Assembly: GCF_030269925.1 (NCBI RefSeq)
Contig: NC_085124.1
Location: forward strand, 5,704,001-5,768,000
DNA from: Bombyx mori
Lineage: Eukaryota; Arthropoda; Insecta; Lepidoptera; Bombycidae
Direction: 5' to 3'
Length of the DNA stretch: 64,000 bases
Each line of letters opens with the position of its first letter. Positions within the stretch are counted from its first letter, which is position 1. Position numbers and translations under genes: made by a program. Under the pieces are notes generated by a model. That model was not told where the DNA came from, made no database searches, and saw only the letters and a list, made by a program, of their open reading frames with translations. Positions 20,662 to 32,214 of this stretch are shown in pieces.

Positions 20662-20930
20662 TTTATTGTCAAATCTGTCACCGTCCTCGCCGAAAACGTC
20701 GCTTGCGACGATGGGTTCGACAAGTAAATTAGCCCATAGACACAGCCCACTGAGTTTCTCGCCGGATCTTCTCAGTGGGTCGTGTTTCCGATCCGGTGGT
20801 AGATTCTGCGAAGCAATGCCCTTGCTAGGGCCCATGTTAGCTACACTCCCAGTTCGAGCTCCGTGAGCACACCTACACGTCAAGGAGAAGCTGAAATAGC
20901 CTCAAGGCTATCAGCATAGGTATGGATAAA
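20662..20930 (+). repeat. dispersed repeat family C with A-tail
   Basis: GTCGCTTGCGACGATGGGTT ... AGTTTCTCGCCGGATCTTCT ... GGTGGTAGATTCTGCGAAGC ... GCATAGGTATGGATAAAAAA. It has the same order as at 17885-18293. Confidence 0.65.
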
Positions 20931-21591
20931 AAATAAGCCAAATTTCTTAATAAAGTGAACTCGAACTGACGGCTTTGCTAATATTAAACCGTATCTCGCT
21001 TACTATTACGGTTCAATCTCGCGATCATTATTTAAATTTTCGGCTAACTAGCTCATTTATACTTAATGAAATTCACTCGTAAAAAGCGAAATTAAAACTC
21101 TTAAAATTACAATTCTGAATGCTTAGCCTATATAAAATTAAATTCCATTTGCGTAATTGAGGGATTACTATTTTTCTTCTTTTTACGCATCATGAATGGA
21201 TTAATTTACTCTCAAATGGATTGGCTATTTCGTAATTTGCTAGTGTAACGTACGCATAAAGCTTATCAAAAGATTTTTTCATATTATAATGAAACCGAAT
21301 ACACAATGTTATGCAGTCTATGTTAAAAGTTAAGCGAAAACGCAAATCCAGTTATTGTTTATTTTTAAAAATTGTGTAGAATTCATAGAAAGTAGAACGT
21401 TAAAATCTAGACAACGAATTCTCGAATATAATATGGAAATTGGATCTCACCGTATACATAACATATTATGTTTAATATTACGTGTCGTCTGCACGGTATA
21501 TCCGGTTTATTTTAATGAATTATATTCTTTGATATTCGTGAGCATTCATACTAATTAGCATTCGTTTAGCCAGTTATTAGCGTATAGCGTT
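20931..21591. other. intergenic, no gene seen
   Basis: AT-rich, no supported coding or repeat feature. Confidence 0.35.
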
Positions 21592-21845
21592 TTTTTTTCC
21601 TACCTATTCTAGTAGCCTCGAGGGCTTATTCTAGATATACCGAGCTAGTAGGTGAGTTCACGGAGCTCGAACCGGGAGGGTTGCTAACACTGGCCCTAGC
21701 AAGAGCAGTGCTTCGCAGAATCTACCACCGGATCGGAAATGCGACCCACTGAGAAGATCCGGCGATAAAGTCAGTGGACTGTGTCTATGGGTGAATTTAC
21801 ACGTCGGCCCTTCGTCGCAAGCGACGGGTTCGGCGAATAAGTATT
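21592..21845 (-). repeat. dispersed repeat family C with A-tail
   Basis: Complementary orientation to the copy at 20662: a poly-T start, CCTACCTATTCTAGTAGCCT, CTAACACTGGCCCTAGCAAG, GAAGATCCGGCGA, then GTCGCAAGCGACGGGTTC. Confidence 0.65.
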
Positions 21846-23861
21846 GATATTTTTTTGTAATAAGTTAATTATAATAAACGCGGGTAGATAAATCTGCGTT
21901 TTAGCGAAGATTCTATTGAATTAGAAGGTAGGTGAGCACATGGCCAGCCCGTTGGTACGTGAGCACCTTTGGAAACCAGGAATGGCAGCATGATATATGT
22001 GTTAACATTATGCGTTAAATATTGATAAATCAATATCAAAGAAGTTCATATTTTTTCCTTCTAAATCCAGCTACAGCTTCGAGACACCAACGTCCTGCCA
22101 CAGGACAGACAAGTAGCAGGTCAGAAGAAGAAGACATTTATATAGTTTTATCATTATTCGAATCTGATGATGGTTCTCGCTCTGAAGACACTATCACAAC
22201 GTGAATACTGTCACATATCTTGAAATATGAGATCTAAGCCCTATTTGTAATTGTTGTTGTTGTTGTTGTTGTTATTGTAATGTTTCGCGGCAAAAATAAA
22301 CAAGAAGTCGCTCGGGCTTGCTATCACTGAAGTAGGAAAACTATGGAAATGAAACGTCAACAAAAAATTCGTGCCACTGTGACGTCATCTGGCCACAAAA
22401 CATGGCGGTTTTAGTGCTGCCCAGAAGATTTTAATGTTAGTAGGTTTTATCGATAAACGTTCTTGGCTTATTTTATTTTAAATATTGTTGAGTATGAATG
22501 TATTTGTAGAATTTATACTTTAATAGGAATGAAGTTTATTGTTATGTGCAAAGATGATGTGATTTAGATATCAAATTCAAATTTTCCAAGTAAACGATAT
22601 GACGATTTTTAAAATTTGCTACACCGATTTTATAAAGTTGTCGTTTGCCACAAAACATAAAGATATGGCATAGTACAGTGCCATCAGCCCATTTCTAGCA
22701 TGCTGAATGTTATCGTATTTTGAGTACGTGTTTTTCTTAGACTATTACAATCTATTTTAATTGTTTTGCTGATTCTAAAGTCCGTAACAGACTACCGCAG
22801 TGCACCTCAAGGAAGGTGCAGGTGATGTGATTCAAAACGAATTTACAATAGTGTTTTACTCACTGCGGAATAAAACTATTTTATTTAAATAGTTCCGAAG
22901 AGATTTTGTCGGTAGGCTTTTTCCCGAAATATCTAAACAGAATGTCTAAATATGTTTTGATGATATATTTTAAAGAGGTATTTATGATTAGTATCATGAT
23001 GAATAGATTCCGACCGAAAAATGGTGTCCGATATTTCGGATTCAAATATATTATTAAGTGTATAATCTATGTTTTGGATGAGGGCTCCATAATTAATTTA
23101 AATATATATAGATAATAGTTTTGGGGCATCGACCTTCTTTAGATTATAAAGTATGTTTTAATTATTATTTTTGTATGTTTTAAGCATGATAAAATCACAA
23201 ATTTTATATAAGCAATCATATTAAATCGATATCAAAGTCAATAAATAATGTACAACCCAAAACCTTCGATCAACAATAGTAACATTGTTGATCGAAGCCC
23301 AAAACAGACGGCCGAACTGACGTGACAATGACATTTGGCGCGCTAAACATGGCGGATTTACGGCCTCATTAGACGGAGACGGAGACATTTACGTATATTC
23401 ATGTTTCATTTTATGTACGCACTGAAATACTGTTATATTGTTTTCCTGCGAGTTAAAGTGCTGAGTAAGAACGAGATAGATATATGTTTATGTGTGTGCC
23501 TTCAAAATGGGTGCTATATAGGCAATTGTACGTATAGAACAATATGTCGTGTCCCTACTATATAGGTCTATGCTTGCTATGCGCCCTCCCAGCAGTAAAT
23601 GACAGCTGTCACTACGCTGGTATGATTCTTAGAAAATGCTGCAGCATTCTCTGGTGGATTCCTAGTCACCTTTTAAGATAATTGTAGGAAAATGATGCTA
23701 CTGTCAACTTGCCAACTTGCCAACAAACAGCTAAAACCTTTTTTTTGTTGTTATTAGACTACCTAGTGACCTCTCTAGTGATACTCATGTATAATGAACA
23801 GTAAAATATGAGATTGACTGTTGAAGTTTATTACTCGTTTTTACCGCCATTTTATATGGTT
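21846..23861. other. intergenic
   Basis: Mostly AT-rich DNA. It contains a TTG microsatellite (about 22252-22274), a palindromic TGACGTCA near 22381 and a short hairpin at 23265. A 133-nt stretch at 22071-22204 has an acceptor-like left border and an acidic open frame to a stop, but no partner exon was found. Confidence 0.35.
23265..23296. repeat. perfect 13-bp inverted repeat, 6-nt loop
   Basis: TTCGATCAACAAT, loop AGTAAC, then ATTGTTGATCGAA. It could be a hairpin or a palindromic protein site. No function is known. Confidence 0.6.
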
Positions 23862-23985
23862 TTTTTTTTTTTCTTATTTGGCAGATGATTCAACGAGCTG
23901 ACGTCCCACCTGGTGTTTAGTGGTTACCGGAGCCCATAGATCCCAAAACATGGATACCGCCACCTACCTTGAAAAACACCTTGAG
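23862..23985 (-). mobile_element. degenerate Bm1-like SINE 3' part
   Basis: A poly-T run, then GACGTCCCACCTGGTGTTTA, GGAGCCCATAGAT and CGCCACCTACCTTGA, the complement of the Bm1 3' body with decay. Confidence 0.55.
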
Positions 23986-24556
23986 AAAAACCTTACAAAC
24001 GAGAACGTGGACAGAAATAGACTCAACCTTGAGGAAATTAGATGTATACTTGAACATGGAGGACATGGAGGCTCAGAGATTAGGGATTAGGTCAGGAAAA
24101 ATAAGTGAGGATCCTGATGTATGATACAAGAATAATTGAGAATTAGGTTCAGTAGGTGTTTGAGAAGATGGGGCGCGTAACGATCTCTTCTCATCTCGAT
24201 AACAGAACAGATTTGGACCTGAAGACGTTTTGTTATGTCACTAACGTATCTGAACTGATTAAGATGTTTTATATAACTCAGTATTTAGTCAGATCTTTTT
24301 TTTGATAAGAATTAATTTCATACGTGCTACGGTGTAATTTGAAGCGAAATATCGGTCATTTCAATTATTTGAACAACGCTTGGTTGCAATGGCTACGTGA
24401 TTGTCTATTAATTTTCATTATGTTTATTATTAATACCTTTTGATAGTACATGCTTACCTCATTAGTGCATGCTTCGTGGCAGAAATAGGCAGGGTGACGG
24501 TTCCTATCCACACAGGCTTGCGATACATACCTCTCCTCCTCCTTGCGTCGGTTTCC

Positions 24557-24757
24557 TCAATACTGAGGGTCGTGGTCATGGCCTTGAAACAGTTTGTTTT
24601 TTATAATGCACCGCCATCTGTTCCTATCTGCAGATGAGTGCAGAGCATCGTGCACTGTGGTATCCAGGGCTGCACGAATCTGGTCCGCCCAACGGGTCGG
24701 GTTCCTGCCTCTTGGTCGCTTGCCCTCGACTTTTCCAGTGACCACCAATTTATACAT
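24557..24757 (-). pseudogene. LINE reverse transcriptase, C-terminal remnant
   Basis: The minus-strand frame reads GKRPRGRNPTRWADQIRAAL ... ADRNRWR ... GHDHDPQY, then stop. This is the conserved end of ORF2 in a large lepidopteran LINE group (GRRPRGRSPTRW... DRNRWR ... DPQ). Only the last ~65 codons remain, consistent with 5' truncation. A decayed Bm1-like piece overlaps it on the left (24465-24500). Confidence 0.7.
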
Positions 24758-25799
24758 ACATACATTGATGCATACCTACCATTAGTAATTTTTTACAACA
24801 ATGATATCTGGTTTATTCGGTCTAATCATATTATTTCGTATGTCCGATGGAGTTTAAGCTGTGGTAGATATTTCTTGTATCACCTTGTGTCATTGGTTTA
24901 TATAATAAGCATAGATTATGTCAAACGGTATCGAGTTGTATTATCGTTCTCATAACGAGAGCCTTGTGAAGGCAGGAAGGATAAGTTGGATAATGCTAGT
25001 ACCTATTTCTGCCGTGAATTAAGCGGTTTGTAGGTTGAAAGCAGTATAACCGTAATTTAAATTACGACTTTGAATTTGGGCAACTGCGTTAATTTTGCCA
25101 TATTTAGATGCTCTTTTCTCTTATAGTCCCTAAGAATCATTTTGTGTCACAGGACACGTGATTATCCGCTAATCGACTAAAATTAAAGTTGTTTTTAAGC
25201 TGGGGATTATAACGAAGATCACGCGGACTTAACATTCTTTGATGACAATACAATTACTACCCCGAGACTCTGCGATCAATGTCAGATTAAAACACAATAG
25301 TCGTACTTTATGTAATAGTCACGATTACGATAGACATCGTAATAAGTAAGTCATAAGAATATACGTAAGTACCAACAATACACTATTGCGTTATTGTTAA
25401 AACAAAACAAAACGAATTCGAATTGTGCACACATAACTGTAACTTTCAAATTCAATAACACCATTTTAATTAGTTATGGTTTATCGTTCAGGCTGTTGGA
25501 GCGATCGTATCGTCTTGCAAACGATTATTACAGCACTAAAGCAGTTCCATTTTTTTATTTAATAGGTGAAATTGTAAATAATTTTGCGCAGGATGTGACT
25601 GTATTATCTTATTATACGGGCATAATGGAAAGCAAATATTTTTTTCGCAACTACACGCTAATAAAATAGACAAATAACTCACAGTCGAAAAGTTAAAGTT
25701 TATTTTTAATCATTCTTAACGCTAAATGCATTGTTTCGTTCACTTAAAAAACTTACAGTTCGATCAAACTATTCACTGACGTTCAAAAATGTCATTTCA
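24758..25799. other. intergenic, no gene seen
   Basis: AT-rich. A small decayed Bm1 fragment (CTATTTCTGCCGTGAATTAAG) lies near 25000. Nothing else is supported. Confidence 0.35.
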
Positions 25800-25920
25800 T
25801 ACATTTCATGATTCAAAATATGCAGTTGGATTAGCGCCCCTAGGCATACGTAGGCAAACTTTCCAACTTCATACAACTTTGAGTTAACTTTTACGCTATC
25901 GAGAACGTTAAAAAACTCGC
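25800..25920. mobile_element. one end of the AACGTTCTCGATAGCG inverted-repeat element family
   Basis: Shares CAGTTGGATTAGCGCCCCTA and TTAACTTTTACGCTATCGAG-AACGTTAAAA with the two ends of the complete element at 37653-38161. Only one end is present here. Confidence 0.55.
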
Positions 25921-25981
25921 ACTATGCACAATTTCACCTGTTATTAAAATTCAGTTCAATATAATAGTACAACCGCGAATG

Positions 25982-26288
25982 TTATCGATCTATCGCTAAA
26001 ATCAAAAGCCATTTAGTCACTGTCGTGAACTTGACAGCAAAAAGTATTAAGCAAACAATGGTTGCAATGCAAACAATGTCTATGTATGTACAGCTCTCCA
26101 CATATACATTAGCGCGCTTCCCATTGGGCGTACAAATTAGTTCGACTTGAATGAAAGTGCAATCGGATGTTGGTAATTCCATACACATTTTATCGTCTAC
26201 TGTAAATTCGGTTTTTGTCTTTACTGTCTCATACGATGGAGGTCCTGATGGCACGTAGCCAACGATTCGGAGAGTAATATAACGAAGG
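25982..26288 (-). CDS. terminal exon of an unidentified single-pass membrane protein (partial)
   Basis: The minus strand has an acceptor (TTTGTGTTACAG, ending at 26289) followed by about 102 codons to a TAA at 25982. The segment contains GYVPSGPPSYETVKTKTEF, a region with four cysteines, and a hydrophobic stretch (IDIVCIATIVCLILFAVKF) that reads as one transmembrane helix near the C-terminus with a short basic tail. I do not recognise the family. Upstream exons would lie to the right, where the first-exon candidate I could find (ATG near 26535, weak donor) is not convincing. The exon is divergent from the gene at 26893 and may share its control region. It could be a chance frame, but the acceptor and membrane segment argue against that. 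Confidence 0.4.
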
Positions 26289-26303
26289 CTGTAACACAAA
26301 TTG

Positions 26304-26520
26304 TTAGGTAAATTAAAATTCAAAAAACGAAATACCTATATAGACCGATGATTAAACAAATCAATTTATAACAAACGACAGGCACGTTTGGACTGCAGCT
26401 ATAATAGCAAAGGCTTTGTTTCATTTGGACACGAATAGTTAGATAAATTAAATTCAAAAAACGAATTAGAGACCGATAAATAAACAAATCAATTTACAAC
26501 AACCGACAGGCACGTTCGCT
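26304..26520. repeat. direct repeat of about 82 bp, spaced about 134 bp
   Basis: 26304-26385 and 26438-26520 share TTAG(G/A)TAAATTAAA, ATTCAAAAAACGAA, TAAACAAATCAATTTA and ACGACAGGCACGTT in order, with small indels. They lie between the minus-strand exon and the promoter of the 511-aa gene. Confidence 0.75.
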
Positions 26521-26728
26521 GCCGTTATTGGACATCTGTTCCAGTAGGCACAGAAACCGTGAGCACTATGATGCAACGCTTCCGGTCTCTATTACCTCAT
26601 TGTTGGGTTCGGAAGCTTAGTGGCTCGCTCCCATTCTTTCAGCCGGTGCAGTGAAAGGGTCCTCCGATACACTTTTACCCTTCCGATACCGCGTCCAAGG
26701 CGTCGGGTGCTCGCCACCGTTCGCTCTC

Positions 26729-26765
26729 TTATAAATTCGGTGAAAACACTGCGACATCACATTAC
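26729..26765 (+). promoter_or_regulatory. TATA promoter of the 511-aa secreted protein gene
   Basis: TTATAAAT at 26729-26736; a start about 30 bp downstream (CATCACATTAC) would give a 5' leader of about 130 nt before the ATG at 26893. Confidence 0.5.
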
Positions 26766-26892
26766 AAATTCGGCGGCTGTACAAGTCAGCCGACCGATCG
26801 CTCGAGGGAAATATCTTCTCAAGTTGTTTATCAACTCTCGTATAGTGGTTTAGTTTCATCAACAAGACGCGAATACTAACTAAGCATCTAAA

Positions 26893-28830
26893 ATGAAATT
26901 CACGGTGAGTGCGTGTTCCCTTGTGCTAGTAATGTTTTAATACAAGTGCAAAATGAAGTGTTAGTGTGACCGTTATACAGTTAAGCAGGCTTCACGCTGC
27001 AAATACCTGTTAGATAAATTTGGTTGATGTCAGCATTATGAGATTTGATGGATGATTGAGAAGAACTACCTGCGATTAGCATACGTATATAGATGTGTAA
27101 AGTAAAAGTGGAAAAGTGAAATCGATATATAGTAGGTTTCAATAATGATGAATAATACTGCGATGCGGGTCAAAATAAACTTGATTTCATTCATCTGTAC
27201 TCGTCATTCCTGTTTTATAAAAAGTTATATAAAAAATATCAGAGCTGTGTAATTACGCAATATACTGTTTTTATTTTAGTATTATCACCGGTTTTTTTTG
27301 TTGCAGGTGGCATTCATCACTTTGTTAAGTTTATCGGCGCCATGGTCCATCCTAGCAAAAAGAGCCGACGATGTAAAGGATAAACGAGAAGCCCCTGCAA
27401 GCTATGTACATGGACTATCTTCATCAAGCTATGCATCTTCTGGACAGTCTCCGTCGAGCTATACATCTTCTGGACAGTCTCCATCGAGCTATACATCTTC
27501 TGGACAGTCTCCATCGAACTATGCGTCTTCTGGACACTCTTCAGCAAGCTATCAGCCATCATATCAAATCAGTACACAAAACTACCAACCAGCCACGAAT
27601 TCGCATGGCGATGCCAGCTCTATTAATGTCGGAGCTGGATATAGTATTGGTGGAATAAAACCAAGCTTTAGTTACGATGGTCAAGGATCTGCTGGGCTTC
27701 AGTACGCATCTCAAGAGTATCCTGCTAATGGTCATGCCACTATTCAACTTGCTCCTATTACATTGCAACCCACTCATGGCGCAGGCGGTCTAGTATCTGG
27801 AGATATCTCCCAAATTATGAATCAACTGAGCCATAGTCTTAATTCTGGAGCTCTTTCCTTGCAACCATCCAACAGCGTTGCAGAATTCCACATTGGCGGT
27901 GAAGGCGGACAGGGTCAAGAGCTATCGCAGCCGCAATATACTTATGGTAAACTGCAGCAATATAATTTAGTTGGATCTTTGGGAGGCTCCCCGGCGCACT
28001 ACGCATCTGGAGTGAAAGGTCTCAGTTCTTATGGTTCAACTGGACCAGTATTATTTCATCCATCCGAGTCTCAGTCTTCGCAATCCTCAGCTTTGACATA
28101 CTCCGCACCTAGTTCAGGACATTCGGCCGATGAAGGAAGCTCTGCTTCTTCTAGCAGTGGAGGTCATTCTCTAGCCGGATTATCTTTCGGTAGCTCAGGA
28201 CACCCCTTCGGCGCATCTTTGAAAAGCTATGGAGGTAATAATCTTGGTGCTAGTAAAACTCCCTTCACGCCATCAGTTTTCTTAGGATCATCTGTCCAAG
28301 GCGATTCCAGTCATGGGCTTTCTGCCGGGCCTGTAGCTTACAGTACGCCATCTTTCGCTGGCTTCCCTGGTGGTAACGCGGCTTTCACTTTCGGACCTGC
28401 TGCTAATGGACCCAGTTATCCAGGCTCTTTTGGTGGATTTGGAGCTGATTCTTCTAAGTTCCTCGCTCCAGCTTTTGGTTCCATTAAGAGTGAGGGTCTT
28501 GGTCATTCCTTAGATGGTTTGGCTTCATTCGGATCAGCAGGGCAGTTCGCGTCTCCACCCGGCACCACTTACGGTTTCCCAACAGCATCGTATCCCGCTG
28601 TAGCATCTCATTCCGCTAGTGCTGCCAGACCTTACTATGTCAGTACTCCAACGAAGCATTCACACAAAGGTTCGGGGTCCTCATTGAGTTCTCCTCACTC
28701 TGGTTCTAAGCACAGCTACGCAGGCCACAGTGGCTCTCGGTATTCTCCTAAAGACACCCACGGCGCTCACAGTGAGACGAGTTACAACACCATTAAATAC
28801 AGCGAAGAACTGAAACCGCGTGTCCATTAG
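26893..28830 (+). CDS. secreted Ser/Gly/Tyr-rich structural protein (cuticle-like)
   Basis: Exon 1 is 12 nt (26893-26904, ATGAAATTCACG, then GTGAGT). Exon 2 is 27307-28830, after TTGTTGCAG. Phase is 0, giving 511 aa. The joined N-terminus (MKFTVAFITLLSLSAPWSIL) is a signal peptide, followed by a dibasic, charged segment (KRADDVKDKRE). Residues about 44-84 hold four 10-aa repeats of the type SYxSSGQSPS. The rest is low-complexity Ser, Gly, Ala, Tyr and Pro with a His/Ser-rich tail. No cysteines were noticed and no Rebers-Riddiford chitin-binding domain is present. It is likely an extracellular matrix, cuticle or eggshell-type structural protein; the class cannot be fixed from sequence alone. 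The intron inside the signal peptide fits insect cuticle genes. AATAAA at 29291 may be its polyadenylation signal. Confidence 0.85.
27427..27546 (+). repeat. four tandem 30-bp coding repeats
   Basis: Units start at 27427, 27457, 27487 and 27517, each AGCTATxCATCTTCTGGACA-like and encoding SYxSSGQSPS. Units 2 and 3 are identical; unit 4 is diverged. This suggests recent slippage or unequal exchange. Confidence 0.9.
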
Positions 28831-30112
28831 ATCTCCGATATAGTTACTATTGAACGATTTCTTTTGTAAAATCTATCTGATATTGAAAATCGTTTGTGAG
28901 TTACGTTGAATGTTGCCCAGACAGAATATGCGGGTTTGTTTGGGTGAAAGTTTACCATTAGTATTAATTATTATTAGCGTTCGTTCTGCTAATTAACTGG
29001 GCTGCAATTATTTCGATTCTTGCCATCAATCGAGAGCCATAACTTTCCTTTTAGTATGGCATGCGTATGCGATTGCTTACATTTTAAAGTTGTTCGATTC
29101 GAAACGAGTTTGAAAGAACGAGCCATTAATATAATTATTAGGTGCATGTTTTAAATCACTAACCGCAATGCTGTTGGATTACTGTTACCAGCTACGATTC
29201 AATCGCCGTGAACCTTTGTAAATATTGATGTTAATTTTTAAGCAACTTATTTATTGTTGTAGTGTTAGACGTAAGATTGTTACTGTTTTCAATAAAATGT
29301 TTCACAAATATGATGTATTATTTTCATGTGGCGCACACTGAACACCTAATAGGATTGTATTTAGGGAAGATAAACTTTATGATTCGAAAAACAAGTAACG
29401 TGAATGTTTCTTTTGGAACACTACGATATGCAGAAACAATTTCGCTTGAAGGAAAGTTTTTAAGGAAATCGAATGAGTCTTGTCACGGCACACACAACAC
29501 CACGAAAGCACACATATTACCTATAAATCTTTTAACCGTCAGAATAAGCTACCTTGTTTGTAAAACCAGACCGTTGGTAATGATCATGATCGTAGATTTC
29601 TTTGACCAAATAAAGCACTGGCTAGTTGAGTGAACATCGATACATTAGTGAAGACATTATCAAAACAAATTCAGTCTTATACGTATGAGAATTTTTTATA
29701 GTCAAACGTCAGCCGACAGACGCAAAGAATGTAAATTTGTAAGATTTCTTCTTAATCGTTTCACTCTTGACAGAGTGGTCGAGATCGTTTTTTAGGCTTG
29801 GGGGGAGTCAAGGCTATTCTGATGCACTAAGGGGTTCCCACCGCACTTTCTGATTTGGTCGGTCCAGCACATTGGAGTGTTTCCGTGCGGTCTTGTCCAC
29901 TCTTCCTGTAAGATATAAATGATTGAAGTCTACCTGGCTATTAATTATAATAGGCTCAAATTTATTGGTAGCAGAACGCATTGTGGAACTATACGGGTGG
30001 TACCTACAAAGCTACTAATGCACACTAGGTATATTGTAACTAATTTGTATTTTGTCTTTTTTTGCCGCCAAGAAGTCACGTATACCAGTTTTTTTTAATG
30101 ATCGAAGTATTA
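28831..30112. other. 3' flank and intergenic
   Basis: Holds the likely 3' UTR of the upstream gene (AATAAA at 29291). A 123-codon frame at 29262-29633 starts inside or just before that UTR and shows no recognisable protein. About 29760-29925 is a faint LINE remnant. Confidence 0.35.
29760..29925 (-). pseudogene. faint LINE RT C-terminal remnant
   Basis: The minus strand retains a short CWTDQI-like piece (as in 'RW-DQI' of LINE ORF2 ends) within broken frames, and shows the same layout as 49815-49997. Weak. Confidence 0.25.
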
Positions 30113-30470
30113 CTGGTGGCCCGGAGGCCTTTCCAGTTTCACCAGGACAGTTGGGCGAGCAAGGCTCAACCAGGAGGGGTGGGATTTGCTAACAGCTGCC
30201 CGAGCGCCTTCGAAGGAGACCTAACAACTCAAGAGTAGCTGCTTCGCGAATGAATCTACTACCGAATCGGAATCGCGACCCGCTGAGAAGATCCGGCGAG
30301 ACACTCAGCGGGCTGATGCATGGGTTAGGTTGCACTTCGAACTCTTTGCCGAGTTCGACGAGTACGGTTACCGGGATAGAGTTATTGGATCTGATGGATC
30401 CGTAAGGACGTGTCTAGGGCGACAACGGGCCTGCGTGAACAGGATTCGGGGAGTGTACCAGTTGTAAGGG
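30113..30470. repeat. dispersed repeat family D (LINE-tail-like)
   Basis: GGCCTTTCCAGTTTCACCAG, GAGGGGTGGGATTTGCTAAC, CTTCGAAGGAGACCTAACAA and GTGTCTAGGGCGAC match 16640-17110 in order. Confidence 0.55.
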
Positions 30471-30635
30471 TGGGCTAGTACTATACGATTGAAAGTTCTT
30501 CTTCATGTCTCAAGGTGGATGAAGGCATTCACGTTGTGATATTTATGAGCTTCGGTAATCACTTGACACCAGATGGACCTCGAGCTCATATAATAATGCA
30601 ATACAATAAACAATGCAGTATTTACTGGAGGTATT

Positions 30636-30872
30636 TACTGGTAGGTGGTGGTCTTGTGCGCCCGCACGGGTAGGTACCAGCACTCTACCTATTTCTGCTG
30701 TGAAGCAGCAATGCGATTCGTTTTGAAGGGTGGGGCAGCCGTTCTGCTAAAATACTAAGACTTAAAACACATGTCTTAAGGTGGATGGCGGCATTTACGT
30801 TGTTGATATCCGATGAACGCTTAACACCAGGTGGGCCGTGAGCTCTTCCGTAAATCTTAGCAAAAAATATAT
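30636..30872 (+). mobile_element. diverged Bm1 SINE, 5'-truncated
   Basis: Recognisable but diverged body: CGCACGGGTAGGTACCAGCA, CTATTTCTGCTGTGAAGCAG, TTTTGAAGGGTGGGGCAGCC and CACCAGGTGGGCCGTGAGCT, with a short A-rich tail. Confidence 0.75.
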
Positions 30873-31683
30873 AAAAAGAAAATACTACCCCGGTCCCCTG
30901 TTCTTCTTTATCGAAATAATAGTAACCTCCTATATTTCTGAATTTAGATCTTGAGAGACTTAACGGGTGGATATCATCATACTCCTGGTTGCTGTAGGAG
31001 ACGAATCGCTCGACATTAGTGATGTGGGTGTGTTTGTGTGTGTGAAGGCAATTATGGTATTGAGAATTCAATATTGTTTCTGCGTATTGGTATTCACGTC
31101 GGTGGCCCGTATAATCGCCTATCGTGCGTGTAGGAGGTCCGTAAAATCGCCTATGTAGGTTAAAAAAACGTTGTAAAACACGCATCCAGCGAGGTGTTTC
31201 ATTTCAGATACGGCGTTCGTGTTTACGATATGTGTAATCTCCGTGTTTGTCATGACACTCGTATGTATGTCGAAGTGATATAATTAACTCGCTACTAAGA
31301 AAGTATCGATTACGGAAGCCTAAAGTTGTGACGCTGAATAAAATTTTCAGCTAAAATTCACCTCGTTACGTAATTATCGAACATAACCGGGTCAGAGATT
31401 TATTTAGTAATCACTACGTGCTAGAAGACAATGAAATTGCGGGAGTCGGTTGTGATTGTAAAACGAATATCTACTGGATTTCCAAAATCTTTTGAGGATT
31501 TTGCATGTTTTGGTTTTGATTGCAAAAAAATGAATGTCTCGTTTGTACGGTTTGAGTTTATTGGTAAGTTGTACAGGTTTAGTGGTTGCGAGCGAGAGAA
31601 AATCGATATAAATAATTCGAATGACTTGGATGACAACTAGGGTTGCCAGATATCCCGTATTTTAGGCTTAGTTTAAAATGTCC
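30873..31683. other. intergenic, no supported gene
   Basis: A 69-codon frame at 31431-31640 starts with ATG and contains an internal GTAAGT donor-like site, but no partner exon was found and its complement is open as well. Nothing can be called. Confidence 0.3.
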
Positions 31684-31688
31684 CGACG
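31684..31688. repeat. left 5-bp target-site duplication CGACG
   Basis: CGACG immediately precedes the CACAGTG end and is repeated exactly at 34910-34914. It matches the CGNCG preference described for Transib insertions. Confidence 0.85.
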
Positions 31689-32176
31689 CACAGTGGGTCG
31701 ATTCTATGATTTTAGTGACTTAGGGACCAACTTTGTTTTTTTATAATTTTTTTTATGTAGATAGATAGAGCTCGTTAATCTCAATAATAATTGTTTTGGG
31801 CAAAAATTACAAAAACTTTATAGTTTGGTCAGAAAAATGTGTTTTGTGATTTTTTTGTATGGAGCGGGTCACATTAAATTAAATTCCTGCTAAGTACCGC
31901 GAGGTCCCGCTTTGAAACTTTATTTTCCTTATACCTTGTCTAGTCTACTATCATTTGATGCTATGAACATGTGCATAAAGTTGCAACTCTGCCAAATAAA
32001 TGGATCGAAAAAAAATAATAAATACATAGAATAAAAACCTTTATATTTTTTTTCGTAAGTGCTTTTAAGTTAAATTTGATATGGATTAGTAAGTAAAAGC
32101 ACGTAATGATACCCATAATTATATAATACCTAACAACAATACATTTAGTAGGTCTCTAATTATGCAATCTCTCTAA
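31689..32176 (+). repeat. left long terminal inverted repeat of the Transib
   Basis: Runs from CACAGTGGG to ...AATCTCTCTAA. It matches the complement of 34422-34909 almost base for base, with small differences such as GATTCTATGATTTT versus GATACTGTGAGTTT near the tip. Confidence 0.88.
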
Positions 32177-32214
32177 ATATTATATATTTTGTTTCACCTT
32201 TCGATCTTTGGGTC

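Noticed and set aside
22071..22204. Possible terminal exon with an acidic C-terminus after a good acceptor
   Set aside because: No donor partner exon in phase could be found nearby, and the frame is short.
29262..29633. 123-codon frame downstream of the 511-aa gene
   Set aside because: It overlaps the probable polyadenylation signal of that gene, begins without an ATG, and has no domain or compositional support.
31431..31640. 69-codon ATG frame with an internal GTAAGT
   Set aside because: Both strands are open over the same stretch, no second exon was found, and codon pattern gives no support.
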